This document shows positions 35,708-47,762 of a stretch of 64,000 nt of DNA, one piece after another. Under the pieces are notes generated by a model. It saw only the letters and a program-made list of their open reading frames with translations, ran no database searches and was not told the origin of the DNA. The position numbers and the translations under genes are program-made. Where the stretch lies: positions 47,030,830-47,094,829 of the forward strand of contig OZ022345.1 of NCBI GenBank assembly GCA_963989245.1, written 5' to 3'. This DNA comes from Nansenia antarctica. Taxonomy: Eukaryota; Chordata; Actinopteri; Argentiniformes; Microstomatidae. Position 1 is the first letter of the stretch; each line of letters starts with the position of its first letter.

Positions 35708-36390
35708 ACTCTACACTCACTAGGTAGTACCAGCTGCTGTCACATTATGTTTGCATTAAATCCAATAGTTGTTGAACTATGTGTGTTTCACCAGCAGATG
35801 ATGCTCCTGTGTAGGGCTCCTCCCAAGAAGGGTCCTGTCTGGGGGTCTACCAGACATCCTGTCATACTGTACAGCACTGCCTTCTATGGATTTGACATTG
35901 CTAATGCCATTAGGATAGTCAGAGGCACTCCTTTCCGTTCTTAGCAACTTCCGACATGTTTGTGATTCTTTTTTTTATGAAACTATAGGCGTCATCCTCT
36001 ATATTCAGGCTGCGTCTCATGTTATTCTGCTACAACTAAATGCACACAATCTCCAGTGTGTCTCTACCATCACAATCTGAGCATGGGGAATCTCTCCTTT
36101 ACAGGTCAGTGGGCTTCTATTACTGGTGAAAGCAGCTCTCAACCATTTCTAACAAGCATTGCTTTTCTTGTCGGCTTAAGTGTGAGATAAGTCACTGTAG
36201 TAATATGATATTTCCCACAGGAGATACATTTTATTACATTGCACTCCTCTAATAACATCCACTGGTCAGACAGTATATTATAGTCCTATAACAAACTGAA
36301 TTTGAGAGGAAAGTACATTGTTTGCAAAGACTAAATGTTTTTGACCTCTGATTTTGACCATGTAGAGTTGTAGACTATTTATTAGCATAC

Positions 36391-36394
<4 letters not shown>

Positions 36395-36427
<33 letters not shown>
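36395..36427. repeat. GT microsatellite
   Basis: A short GT run. Confidence 0.9.
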
Positions 36428-36428
<1 letters not shown>

Positions 36429-36608
36429 ACATCATTCGTGTGGCTAATGGTGGTGTGTATTCCCACAGGTAATAAGAATATACTGTATGCTGATATCCAG
36501 GTTAATGTTGCTTCCCCTGAGATTAATCACTGATCACCCGCCAGCATAATCATCTTCCTGAGAAGCTGCTGAACACATACCAGGCAGAGAGGGGTAGGAC
36601 TGGTGGAT

Positions 36609-37330
36609 GAATGAATGAATGAATGAATGAATGAATGAATGAATGAATGAATGGTCTTTAAAGTCCATCCAAGTCCAAAGTCCATCCAAGTCCATATTGT
36701 CATTGATATAGTACAGGTACCAAACAACGACATTTGGGAGGGGTGGCTCCCCTGGTGCTAGGGAAAAAAAACAAAAAAAAAAAACAAGAAGAGAAAGGAG
36801 CTGGTTTACATAAATAAAGGCTATGTACACTATCCACTATACTATACTGTACAAATAAAACACTGTGCTGTACTCTATGCTATGCTATACCTATTCTAAC
36901 CTATTGCTGTTCTCTATGCTATGCTATACCTAATCTAACATTTCCTATTCTCTGCAACCTTATGTACCCTAGGGTTGTCATATTGCACATAGTGTTATTG
37001 CACATTCATTTAAAGTGTCGCAGTTTGCAGGCTTGAAATGTACACATTTGTGCCTCAGCACTACACCTGATTTTCAATCCAGCAGCTGCCATCAATCCGT
37101 CCAGACTGTCCAGGGCCCAGAACCTAGGTCTTTGTTGTGTTCAGGGTCTGGATGGCCCTGGGGTAGAAGCTGAGCTTCAGTCTGTTTGTCCTTGCGAACA
37201 TGGTCCTGTACCGCCTGTTCGAGGGCAGCCGAGCAAAGTGTTCGTACCCAGGGTGGGATGGGTCTCTGGAGATCTTGGAGGCCTTCCTGAGGCAGCGTGT
37301 GTTGTACAGCTCTTCCAGAGAGGGGAGGGG
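36609..37330 (-). mobile_element. LINE 3'-end remnant with (CATT)n tail
   Basis: Read on the minus strand, about 60 codons near 37315-37130 encode a segment with SRDPSHPGYEHFARLPSNRR and LKLSFYPRA, the terminal module of many fish non-LTR retrotransposons. A 3' UTR follows and ends in a CATT tetranucleotide run (36609-36651). A related plus-strand remnant is at 42340-42786. The element is 5' truncated. Confidence 0.65.
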
Positions 37331-37393
37331 GGCGCCGGATGGAGAGAGAGAATATTCTACTTTACCACAGCATATATGCATTCTATAGACTCC

Positions 37394-37395
<2 letters not shown>

Positions 37396-37476
<81 letters not shown>
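37396..37476. repeat. CT microsatellite
   Basis: About 40 CT units, grading into CCCT. Confidence 0.95.
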
Positions 37477-37480
<4 letters not shown>

Positions 37481-38105
37481 TCCCTTTCTCCATTTGCACT
37501 CCTGTGTCTGGCTATCATCCATCACTCAGAGAGGATCACAGCCTCTGCTCAGGAGTGTATGGGGTATCAGAGGCGAAGCGTTATAAAGTGAGGCATCAGC
37601 CAGGGATTGAAGCCTTTCCATTTGCTCCTGTTAACTCCGTCTCCCAGTGTCTGTGTGAGAGTTTGTCTTGGATGATGTCCTTCATTTCCCCTCCCAAGGT
37701 CTCTCTCACCGCTTCCCTCCTGTAGATCATAAATTGCTGAATATAAAGCCTTGTTTCCAGTCCGTTACACGCGCCAGTCTACGTCGGGCCTTCAGATCGG
37801 TTCGCACCTCGGGAGGCACTTAGGTGGAAAAGTGTGTCTCTGTGCGTGGCGGCGCCTCAACACTGTACGCGCATCATTCATGGCTCCACAAGGTCAGGCT
37901 GTGGCATTACCATTTAGTGAGAAGGAACGCTTGGCGAGGAAACCACAGATTAATAAATGGCTCCCTCAAAAGACAATATATATCTTTCCTGACAATTTAT
38001 CCCCTAATGATCCAATGTCCTGGGAGCTCCATCCTCGTTGCACTGTAGAACTGGCGAAAAGGCCTCAAACACTGGTGGTAGTTTTGCTAAAATACCTGTT
38101 TGTAG

Positions 38106-38129
38106 ATATATATATATATATATCATATT

Positions 38130-38169
<40 letters not shown>

Positions 38170-38170
38170 T
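38106..38170. repeat. AT microsatellite
   Basis: Two AT runs split by a CATATTGTTT unit, which is itself repeated just after the second run. Confidence 0.9.
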
Positions 38171-38329
38171 ATTGTTTTAATATATTATATTGTTTTAATT
38201 TAATGTTTTAATTAACTAGCATGCTACATCATTGCAATAGTTCCTAAATCAACCTTAAAAACTGTAACACTTTACACTATGATCACATTTGTAAAAGGTT
38301 TATAAATGGTTTATAATTAGTTAATAAAT

Positions 38330-38406
38330 CACGTAGCGCTTTGAGTTGCATTTCATGTACGAAAGGCGCTATATAAATAAAGCTTTACTTACTTACTTAC
38401 TTACTT
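38330..38406 (+). repeat. L2-type LINE 3' tail with (TTAC)n
   Basis: It reads 'gtagcgctttgagttgcatt', then 'aggcgctatataaataaag', ending in CTTA tetramers. This is the usual shape of L2/CR1-type 3' ends in fish. It resembles the last 60 bp of the LINE at the right end of the window, which is a different copy. Confidence 0.55.
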
Positions 38407-39434
38407 ATAGACAGTTTATTATTAAATTATAAACCATTTATAAACAGTTATAAGTCATTAGGTTAGATTGATCGATATTCACTTGGTGCTTGACACATAG
38501 GGAGCTTGCAATCAGGAGCTAGTTATTAATGCTTTATACATGTGTAATTACTCTTGATTAATGTACTGATGTACTGTGCAGACCGGTTCTCCAAGCCTCA
38601 CCGGGTACACTTTTTAAAATAATAATTGAAAACATTTTGAAAATAGGTTAATTAAATAAACTGGTTATATTGATTTATTACGGTAAGTAATTATAAACCA
38701 TATATAAACCCTTTATAAATGTGACCTTAATGTAAAGTGTTACCGTTAAACCTTTCATAGCCTTTGTAATCCAATTGAATCGCATTTATATGTATTGTAT
38801 GTATCTCTTAATAGAATATAGACATTGGTGCAGGTGTTATTTACTCCAGTTTGTCATGGGTCACTGACTGAGCAGTGGAGAGACTCCACTGTGACCTCTG
38901 CTGCGAGTAAATACACACACACACACACACATGAACACACACACATGAACACACACACACACAAACAGTCTCAGTGTGACCTCAGTGTGTCTGAGTGAGT
39001 TGCACTCACTAAAGGTGCATGTTTCAACACGGGCCCTACAGCCCTCTGATGAATAGTTATCGCCTCACTGCGTCCATGTACACAACAAGAGAACACAATT
39101 TCCATTTGACTGTGATTGCAAAACAATCTCAATCCAAATAAATTTGCCTCTTGTGTCCTACGACCAAAGACAATTTAGCCGTCCTGCCTTGCGTGTGCAG
39201 TCTGTGGTGTATAGTTAACAGTATGCTGGCATTAAGCAGCGAGAGAAACTATGCCATAGAGTTAAGTGGAGCATCTCTCTTCAGTAAAGACACAGCGCTA
39301 TCTCTGCCATGCAAAGCCAAAGCCTGATTGGACCACTCTGTCCCACTCCATACCACTTATCTAAGCAAGACCAGCAGAGGGGAAGAGATGAACCTGCTAG
39401 ATCAAAATACAGATTGAGTCTGCTATGTATGGGC

Positions 39435-39438
<4 letters not shown>

Positions 39439-39501
<63 letters not shown>

Positions 39502-39567
39502 TCCTTCTCCTCTTTTATTTACTCAGTCTGACAAATGGTTCTAGGGATGAGTGACTCTCTTTCTCTT

Positions 39568-39643
<76 letters not shown>
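39439..39643. repeat. GT and CT microsatellites
   Basis: GT run at 39439-39500 and CT run at about 39571-39643, only 70 bp apart. A separate CACG tetranucleotide run lies at about 39748-39786. Confidence 0.95.
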
Positions 39644-39649
<6 letters not shown>

Positions 39650-39746
39650 TGTCTTTCTTGGCAGTAGTCTTACTAGCTACTGTAGGTTTATACAGTATGA
39701 GCCATTCAGAGACATCTTTGATCTGCCGGACACCCCTGCTGACTCT

Positions 39747-39785
<39 letters not shown>

Positions 39786-41316
39786 CACACAGTCTACCCT
39801 GTCCTTCCTGTCCTCCTAGACTTTGCTGGTGGCGCTGACTCTTAATCTTCTTCTAACAACAAATGTATTGAACAGGTGGAGATGCACACATAATAGAAAA
39901 ACAATACATGCCACTCAAGCATGTCTTATTTAGTCCAATTTCTCTGCAGGCATCTGTCTTGATATCTCTAAAGGGCCTCAACAGTCAGATGCAACTGTAA
40001 TCCTTTGTTGTTTATAAAACACAAACCAGGTTGTGTTTATGATAACCCACGTAACACAGCAATCATCTGATGCCTCTGGCCTCTATGTCCTTATACTATA
40101 TATAACAAATAAAAATACAGTAACTCCACCCTCTTTTTTTTCTTCCATGAGAAACTTGTACATGCTTTCTTGTGATCACCGAGAACAAGCGAGCGTATTA
40201 GTGTTAATTAGTTCTTGGTATGGTATGAATTAGGGTATGGCCTTGAAAAGCATACAAACGTTATCCATCCACGTATGTGACTAAAAGGTGTAGCATTATC
40301 TTAATATAAGCACTTGTTCATCACTCATACCCCCAAGAGAATTAGCGATTAGCCATTATTCATTACTTGAACCTACTACCAGTATGAGCATAATACCCTG
40401 TCCAGAGTCTATTACAGCCATGTAGGACACAGGTAATTGAATTCATAAACGCAGATGATATGGGAACAGAGGCCTGTAATGATGAAATGAAATTTAAAAA
40501 AAAGAAACATTAAGTTTCAGTTCATTGGATATCATATATTACAGATACGGTTGTATCACTTGTAGACTTCCTAATGAAGGCCATGGCGAGTTGGTACAAT
40601 GTTTGTCCCATTGAATATGCCATAATAATAAGGGTGTTTTAACTTTATGGAGCGTGCCTTGGTCTTCCTCCTAGTTTTTTTGATGACCAGTTAACCCCAT
40701 TACAAACATATCTGACATCAACATCAGCATTTTCTCCACAGAATGTTGGACCACAGACTTCCATGTTTCAGCACATCGTTAAACCAACTGCCATCCAACT
40801 GACCATTAAAGGTTAGCCTGTTTTTTTTACCACTTGTTTTCTTATTGACCGCTGTCTCTGTTTTAAGAGCCATTGTGTAATATACAGTCTTTCCTTTCCT
40901 CTATTTATCCCTGGCTGTTAGTTTTATTTTTTGTCATCTCTCTGTGTAGAGGTGTGCTTTTAAATCTGGGGAAACTGGCTTTGATAACCCTGATTTCTGC
41001 CCGAGAGGAGTGTGGGTTGAGGTGCTGACACTCAGATTAATAACACTCTCGAGTCGGTCTCTCACCACTCTCTCCTTCCTCCATTCTCTCTCTTTCTCGT
41101 TCTTCTCTCTCTCTTTGTCTCTCTCTCCCTCTGTCTCTCTCTCCCTCAATTTCTCTCTTGCCTTTTCTTCCTCCCCTTCTCTCGCTCCCTTTGTCTATCC
41201 TCATTTCTGTCATGTCTCCTTCTATCTCCTTACCCTCCCTCCTTACCCTCCCAAGCAGATTGTTCATTGTATCCCATTTTTAAGCGGTGCAACCACTTCT
41301 ATAAGTGACGTGTGTA

Positions 41317-41360
<44 letters not shown>

Positions 41361-41362
41361 AA
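41317..41362. repeat. GT microsatellite
   Basis: A GT run following a long CT-rich stretch (about 41060-41250). Confidence 0.9.
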
Positions 41363-42339
41363 TGTGTGTGTATCCGTAGCATGAGATTTAAACCAATCAG
41401 GAGTCGCCTATGCATCACATGCCCGGCAATACAATAGTAGCTTGAGAAAAGCATGCCTAGCTTCAGACAGCTCTGTCTCAAAAAGTATAAATGTCACAGC
41501 TTAGATATTCACACTGTAGGAATCCTGGGAACCAGATGCACATGTGTCCATATGTTTTGTGTACCGTAAAAACTGTTGTCCCAGTCACACGTTTGAAATA
41601 AATGGGTTTGAAATAGAAATCCAGCTGTCGCTAGAGTGGAGTTTTGAATATTCCACCATTTGTGTGAATGGGGAGCATTGTTTTCAAACAGCGCTGAATA
41701 TTGGGACACAGGTGAACATTTTGATACATATTATGTTAAAATCAGTAGTTTAGTAGTCATCGTCACAAGTTAAACATGATACTGGCAATCTAGGACTGCT
41801 ACATAATAATAATAATAATAATAATTATTAAAAATATACTGTACTTAATTACTAACTAACGTATACACTTTTTTGTAAACAACGTAATTGTAAACAAACA
41901 CTGTATAGCTTCAAAACTATCATTTTGATCTTATGGATGGTCATCCTTGCATCCACAGCTCTGTCTATGACTTTGAGAGTGGTTACATTTCTCCCCCCCA
42001 TCCCTTACCAAATTGATGAAAGGTTATTTCACTAAATGACATTTAGTAATTGTATGTTGTATTATCAATGGTTGCATAGTTGTAAGTGTACTGTTTACAT
42101 CAATATATGCAATTATTTGGCTGACGACATGGGGTGTGTAAAGCTGTCTACAATATAGCATTGCCGCATACTGTATATATAAGATTATTATTATTATTAT
42201 TGTTTTGTGTTGTCTCTCCTGTAAAATGTCACCAAGCCTGCGATATATGCTTATGTATGTATGCTGCATACACTGGTGTGACCAGTGATGGTAAGTTTAC
42301 TGTATGTACACATACAGCACTATTCTGTCCCTTGCCCTC

Positions 42340-42786
42340 CCTCAACTCCTTGCATGACACCAGGGCTCTGAGGAGGGCAAGAAAGATCATGGCCGACCCC
42401 TTCCACCCCGGCCACGGCCTCCTCACCCTGCTTCCCTCTGGAAGAAGGCTGCGGCTGCCTAAGGCATTGAAGGTCCGCCTCAGGCTCAGTTTCTTCCCCT
42501 CAGGCGCCAGGCTGCTAAATGACTCTGGCTTCCCCCTCCCCCCCGCCTCCAAGTCTGCCCAGGACTGAACATGCACTAGACCTTGAATAACTCTGCACTG
42601 CACTTTATATACAGCACTATCCATGCACTGTCTGTCCTGTGTTGTCCTGTTTTTGCATTTGTATTGTACTTGTTTTGTTCATATATATGTGAAAAAAGCA
42701 TAAATGCACCTTCTGTAATGCCAAAGCAAATTCCTATATGTGTCAAGCATAATGGCAATAAACGTTATCTGAATCTGAATCTGAAT
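42340..42786 (+). mobile_element. LINE 3'-end remnant with (TCTGAA)n tail
   Basis: Codons from about 42330 encode LNSLHDTRALRRARKIMADP and HPGHGLLTLLPSGRRLRLP, with SFFPSGARLLND, the same terminal module as at 37130-37315. A roughly 200-bp 3' UTR ends in a TCTGAA hexamer run. The polymerase domain is missing. The left LTR of the BEL/Pao element begins just beyond it. Confidence 0.7.
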
Positions 42787-42831
42787 TCTGTTGCAATATT
42801 ATAGAATTTAAATAGGCCAAATGGCCTACTG

Positions 42832-43075
42832 TGAAGTGGCTAATCCCCGTCTCATACATCCATTTAGTCACTGAGGTTATGGTAGATGTTTCCCGATTTC
42901 ACACTCCATGAAAGCACTCTTAGTCGGAATTATAAAATAAAACAATTTATTAAACTGAACCAAACTAAGGTTGACTTTCTTAAAGCAGTACGTTATATGG
43001 ATCGTTATCATACTTTATATCTCTTGAGCTCTGTACGATACACTGCCACCCGCTGTGCGATTCAAAACTTAATCA
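42832..43075 (-). repeat. BEL/Pao 3' LTR
   Basis: 244 bp, offset from the other LTR by exactly 4682 bp. Substitutions against the right LTR were seen at five sites, one changing AAATAAAAC to AAAGAAAAC. Confidence 0.9.
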
Positions 43076-43752
43076 GATCCACCATTCCCTGGTGAACACA
43101 CATAATGATCTCCTATATAAAGCCATCTACCAGGTGCCACCTCACAGTAATTAGCTCAATATCAGGTAGGTGATCAATCCTTAAAGGTACATACATCCAA
43201 CGTCAAAAAGGTAAACAAAACATTTCATAAAGATATTTCATAATTTTCAACACACAATAAACACAAAATATCTTATTAGTAGATGTTCTTAACTGAACTC
43301 AAAAGGCCCTAATATGGCTCCAACATACCGGCCCCTAATTGTTGACGCCATAGCAAAAACAATTACAACTACATATTAAATGGAGCCAGAATAACTAATG
43401 TGAAACAAATCTATGAGATATACCAAATACGCTAAATCACATGTCATTGCATTACATCACATCATATTCATCAATATTTCAATATACATTTATCATCTCA
43501 TATCAATATCATGAGTCCACATAAATCATAATAAGTCCATGCTGTAGTGTCCATGGTGGCATAACCATAATATACAGTCTCCAGGGATATTCCAAAGAGT
43601 AGATGAGGTGAGATGCTGCAAAGTCCATGTGTATGAACATGTGTGAAAGGGTTGGTGTGTGCAGGGGCATGAGTCTCAGGGGAATGTGTGTTTGAATGTG
43701 TGCATAGGGGGTCAGGGGGTTGGGAATCGGACATCATCAAACTGTTTTAAGC

Positions 43753-45453
43753 TCAATTCTCGGCTTCTAGTAGTAAACAGAGCTTATCAATGGGTCTTTG
43801 TAGAATGTTAGTCTTTGTCTGAACTAAAACACTCCGAACAAGACCCTTGGGCCCCGGCAGTGGTATGAGTGAAAGATATTCCTTAGTCCACCTCCGCCAA
43901 CAGGTCCGCAAGGTATTGCACATGTTTCCCTTGTAACTCTTCCCACACTGGGAGCAGTGATATGGCTTCTCACCTGTGTGTATCATCTGATGGTTCTTTA
44001 GGTCTCCTGCCTGGGTGAAATTCTTCCCACACTGGGAGCAGTGATATGGCCTCTCTCCTCTGGCCCCTTCTTTCACAATTTTCTCCACAACTTCATATTC
44101 TCTTCCCTCTTCTTTCACCATCACATCTTTCTTCTCTTCGTATTCCTTTTCAGGGAAGTCTTGGTTGTATTGCCCAATTAGCAGATCCCTCAGATTATCC
44201 ATGGAAATGCGATTAACTGTCACTGATATTGTTCCAGCATCCTCAGCAGCAGAGCAAGAGTTGAGTGGGCCGTTGACCACCCATCCTAACGCTGTCTTGA
44301 CTGCGTATGGTCCATTCCCTTGACTGTTAATTATGTGCCTGGGTTCTATTGCCTTAGGAACATTCATTCCTATTAGAATTTCAATATCTGCGTCGATCCT
44401 TTGCAATTCGATTCCACTGAGATGAGGCCATCTTTTCAGGTCTGATTGGGTAAGTAGGTTTTCCTTTGAAACAGGAATCTTGATTTGGGTGTACACTTCA
44501 GGCAATTCAATATATCCACTGCCATCTAAATTGCCCACTTCTAGTCCTTTAAGCTCATAGCTCTTGACAGGTCTTTCTTGTCCCATAGTTCTCAGCATGA
44601 GTTCTGTCTTGCGTCCTTTGGCATTCAGTTGGTTCATGAGGTTCTCAGTGCAGAATGTGGCCGAGCTGCCTGGATCAAGAAAGGCGTAGGTTAAGACAGA
44701 CTTGCTACCTTGAGCGGCTTTAACCTGAACCGGAACAATGACTAAGGCACATTTCTTACCGGCCCCTGTAACTTGATTTGCTGAAACCAGTGCACTGTTG
44801 ACAGATGATTCCTTAGGTTCTGAGGGAATCAGGTGTTCTTGAGTAACCTCTTTAGAATTTCTGTCATCAATGTGTAGCAGTGTGGGATGCTTGCGTTTAC
44901 ATATTTGGCAGTCCAGTTTATTAGTGCAGTCTCTGTTCATGTGAGCCTTCTTTAGGCATCCAAAGCAGTAACCATTCCTTTTTAAACATTCAAACCTTTT
45001 ATCATGTGGCTCCTTCTTGAATTGCAAGCACTCTGATATAACATGCTTGCCTTGACAGAAGCTACATGAGGGAGAAACGGCAACATGGATATTAGTGAAT
45101 TGATGCCTTTCAAATGTTTGTTGTTTGGCATTACGTTCTTCTGCTGTTATCACACTTGTAACAAAGCTACTGCCGCTTTTTGGTGTTCTCTGGTCTGTGG
45201 TTCTTTTCTCAGATGTTAACCTGTGCATAGGAGCTGAGTCTGCAATGTCTCCTAACACTGGGTGCAATAACATGTCAGCCTGTGTTTCAATGAATTCTAC
45301 CAAATGTCTGAATCTAGCCCGTGTGTTGGTTCTCTGAAGGGCCTCATAGGCTTTAATCCACCATCTTTCATCGAGCTTGTATGGGAGTTTAGATACAATC
45401 AGCCTTAAGGTAGATGTTATATCCAGTTCGTCCATATACTCCAAGTCTTCCAT
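43753..45453 (-). CDS. Chimeric BEL/Pao protein: Gag C-part, zinc knuckles, protease, C2H2 fingers, pol tail
   Basis: Open frame of 566 codons. Residues 1-150 are the Gag C-terminal region. About 130-200 hold two CCHC-type knuckles (CFGCLKKAHMNRDC and CQICKRKHPTLLHID). Around 240-400 is a retropepsin-like domain with DPGSSATFC and the family's conserved ALGWVVNGPL. Near 440 the pol sequence (DFPEKEYEEKK) switches abruptly to DVMVKEEGREYEVVEKIVKE and a linker-type GERPYHCSQCGKNF. A full C2H2 finger (C-x2-C-x12-H-x3-H), a TGEKPYHC linker and half of a second finger follow. At about residue 510 it returns to pol: WRRWTKEYLSLI joined directly to PGPKGLVRSVLVQTK and the C-terminal PIDKLCLLLEAE. 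No catalytic polymerase part remains. Whether the protein is made is unknown. Confidence 0.8.
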   Translation of the reverse strand: MEDLEYMDELDITSTLRLIVSKLPYKLDERWWIKAYEALQRTNTRARFRHLVEFIETQADMLLHPVLGDIADSAPMHRLTSEKRTTDQRTPKSGSSFVTSVITAEERNAKQQTFERHQFTNIHVAVSPSCSFCQGKHVISECLQFKKEPHDKRFECLKRNGYCFGCLKKAHMNRDCTNKLDCQICKRKHPTLLHIDDRNSKEVTQEHLIPSEPKESSVNSALVSANQVTGAGKKCALVIVPVQVKAAQGSKSVLTYAFLDPGSSATFCTENLMNQLNAKGRKTELMLRTMGQERPVKSYELKGLEVGNLDGSGYIELPEVYTQIKIPVSKENLLTQSDLKRWPHLSGIELQRIDADIEILIGMNVPKAIEPRHIINSQGNGPYAVKTALGWVVNGPLNSCSAAEDAGTISVTVNRISMDNLRDLLIGQYNQDFPEKEYEEKKDVMVKEEGREYEVVEKIVKEGARGERPYHCSQCGKNFTQAGDLKNHQMIHTGEKPYHCSQCGKSYKGNMCNTLRTCWRRWTKEYLSLIPLPGPKGLVRSVLVQTKTNILQRPIDKLCLLLEAEN

Positions 45454-45465
45454 GGCATTGCAACA

Positions 45466-46544
45466 TTGCCTGAGGTATAAAGCATAAGCATGCAGTGATT
45501 TACCATCATCTGATTTAATAGTTGTCCAGTTCAGTCAGTGCCTTATCCAGGTAAGCATTTGAGATTTTCACCTCGTCTCCGAAATGTCTTTTGAGCAGTC
45601 GTCTGGCCTCTGAATATCCTCTACTTGCGTCCATGTGAAGACAACTACGGACTAGGTCTCTGGCCTAACCTGAGGTGAATTGCTCCAGGAAGTAGAGCCT
45701 ATCCTGGCAGCTACTAGTTTTATCCTCAATTAGATGTTTAAATGCATGGATGAAAGATTGATAGAATAGAGGATCCCCATCAAACACTGGCACCTCTCTC
45801 TTGGGTAGTAGGGAGAAGCTGCTGCATGATGATGAGATCGGCAATTTGACTTTGTACCATATTACTGGGGTTTTCATGAGACAGAGACGCATGTCTGTTT
45901 CTTGAGGGATGTTGCTGTGGTGGACTAGATGCACCTGCCTCATCCTGAGGGCTACTCTGGAAGTGCCTCTGGAGTGGGGTCTTAGAATTCATGCAGATGG
46001 CTGCTGTACCTATGGGAGAGTCAACAGTAGGTTCCAGGTTTTGTAGGCTTACTGGCCTACAGGCTTCCTCATAGTAGGTGTTCATAGCATCCCCTGGTGG
46101 CTGCTTAGCCTCATCACTGCTTAGGAGGACCTTAATTTTAGCATCCGCTGCGGCTATTTCTGCCTCCATTTCCAATTTCTCCATTTTAGATTTGATAATG
46201 GTCTCCTCCAGCAGTAAGGCATGCTTGTCCTTTAAAGCAGCACGTCGAGCCTCCAGAGCTGCCTTTTCAGCAGATGCTATTTTTGCTGCATAAGATGATC
46301 TAGATGCGGTAGAAGAGGTTCTAGATCCTTTTGACACATTGGAGATGCTGTCCTGTGGTGTCACTCCTGATTGTGTCATTTCCTTTTGCCATGCATCAAC
46401 CTCCTTGATGAAGTAGCTAAAATTCATCATCCTGGGCTGATACCACTCCACATGGTCATACTCTTTCTCTCCCTCTGAGAGGAGTTCTTGCACAGAATGA
46501 TGTACCTGGTTGAATTCACCAAGAGCTTGATTGAACATGTCCAT
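45466..46544 (-). pseudogene. BEL/Pao gag, frameshifted
   Basis: The first 254 codons (46544-45780) begin MDMFNQALGEF and contain a Ser-rich then Ala/Glu/Lys-rich coiled coil typical of fish Pao Gag. The conserved block LPKREVPVFDGDPLFYQSF is found in a second frame from about 45810 to an in-frame stop at 45665. A third segment with ARRLLKRHFGDEVKI follows, and then another change before the long frame starting at 45453. At least three disruptions are needed to read one Gag, so this copy is dead. Confidence 0.8.
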
Positions 46545-47513
46545 ACAATTATTTTATATCAGAAATATTTCCACCTTCCACCAGCAAAACTTTAGTCTCA
46601 TTGAGCTTCCTTGTACATACTCCCAGTTTACCTTTGCGAGTTGCAATACGTTTTTTTATAAAGCTCTTCAGCTTCAGCGGCTGTCCCAGGTTGATTGGAC
46701 ATGTTGAATTATGTACAAGTGGTATTTAACTGGTTAATTTCCTTTAGAATAGGTAAGAAGCTCCACTATATTGCGTTGCATTTATGTACACACACAAAGA
46801 CGGTAGATGCGCATGGCAGCGCTTCTGTTAATAAACACACATCAAAGACTTTGCATAATTCCATTTAGGTGGTGGGCCGAATGCGTTTATCGCGAAGTTT
46901 ATCTTTTTCCATCTACAGAGTAAACGATCTCTTACATACGCTATTAAGTAATTATCTTAAGTCTATAACAATTTTGTTTGCAGCTGTATTATGTCGGAGA
47001 TGTTCACAAACTTATTTTTTAATAGTCTGTCTGCTCAGGCACATCGCTGGTCGCTCTAGTTGATAAACCAATCAGAATTCGAGTACGGCTTCATTAGGAC
47101 CCCGAAATGTAAACAATGGCTGTTAACCCTAGCAACTGACTGGATGTTAACCCTAGCAACCGCGGGGAAATAACGAGATGTGATGAATTATGGAGTGTTG
47201 TAATTCGTAATTGGTAATTCGTAATTCGTAATTCGTGTTGTAATTCGGCAACATTGTGAACACGTAGCGCATAGCAACGCTTCCTGGTAGGCATTTTTTG
47301 AACTTTGCATATCACAGTCTGACACGATTGCTTAATAAGACACCATCCTTTAGTTACTCACGAGTCACGACACATCCCTTCATTGGGTTCGTAGCCGCGT
47401 CCTTTGGCTCAAGCAGCAACGTGCCTCCATGTTAGTCCATATCTAACAGGTTAGTCCATATCGGTCCGGTTTACGTTTCCAAAGTTGAAGCCGGTCCTGA
47501 AAGTTTTGAATGA

Positions 47514-47757
47514 TGAAGTGGCTAATCCCCGTCTCATACATCCATTTAGTCACTGAGGTTATGGTAGATGTTTCCCGAATTCACACTCCATGAAAGCACT
47601 CGTAGTCGGAATTATAAAAGAAAACAATTTATTAAACTGAACCAAACTAAGGTTGACGTTCTTAAAGCAGTACGTTATATGGATCGTTATCATACTTTAT
47701 ATCTCTTGAGCTCTGTACGATAGACTGCCACCCGCTGTGCGATTCAAAACTTAATCA
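47514..47757 (-). repeat. BEL/Pao 5' LTR, abutting the FBXO39-like start codon
   Basis: Starts TGATTAAG and ends CTTCA in element sense. TATAAAG at 47695-47701 and AATAAA at 47628-47633 (minus sense) give a normal promoter and polyadenylation layout. The LTR edge is five bases from the ATG at 47763. Confidence 0.9.
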
Positions 47758-47762
47758 GTGCG

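Larger units (their letters stand above)
34131..35744. mobile_element. Foldback MITE copy split by a hAT insertion
   Basis: Bases 34131-34306 match the left arm of the 22492-22812 element, up to the central 'taatccccactact'. After the hAT element, 35716-35744 resumes at 'ctcactaggtagta' and jumps straight to the terminal 'ccagctgctgtcaca', so most of the right arm is deleted. The nested order shows that the MITE came first. Confidence 0.8.
38410..42330. other. Intergenic DNA, no supported gene
   Basis: AT-rich with simple repeats. One short stretch at about 40742-40812 is bounded by 'tctccacag' and 'AAAG/GTTAGC' and is open in one frame (about 23 codons). It could be an isolated exon of an unrecognised gene, but nothing around it supports that. 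Confidence 0.4.
42832..47757 (-). mobile_element. BEL/Pao LTR retrotransposon with captured zinc fingers
   Basis: 4.9 kb on the minus strand between two 244-bp LTRs (42832-43075 and 47514-47757) that differ at about five positions (98% identical by eye). Viral-sense order: 5' LTR, untranslated leader, gag in at least three frames (46544 to about 45460), a frame with zinc knuckles and aspartic protease (45453-44130), a C2H2 zinc-finger segment, the last ~55 codons of pol, then a 680-bp 3' region and the 3' LTR. Reverse transcriptase, RNase H and integrase are absent, so the element is not autonomous. Flanking bases (TACTG left, GTGCG right) do not form a target duplication. Confidence 0.88.

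Noticed and set aside
37751..38203. A 150-codon plus-strand frame
   Set aside because: The second half is an AT microsatellite and the first half shows no known domain or codon-like pattern.
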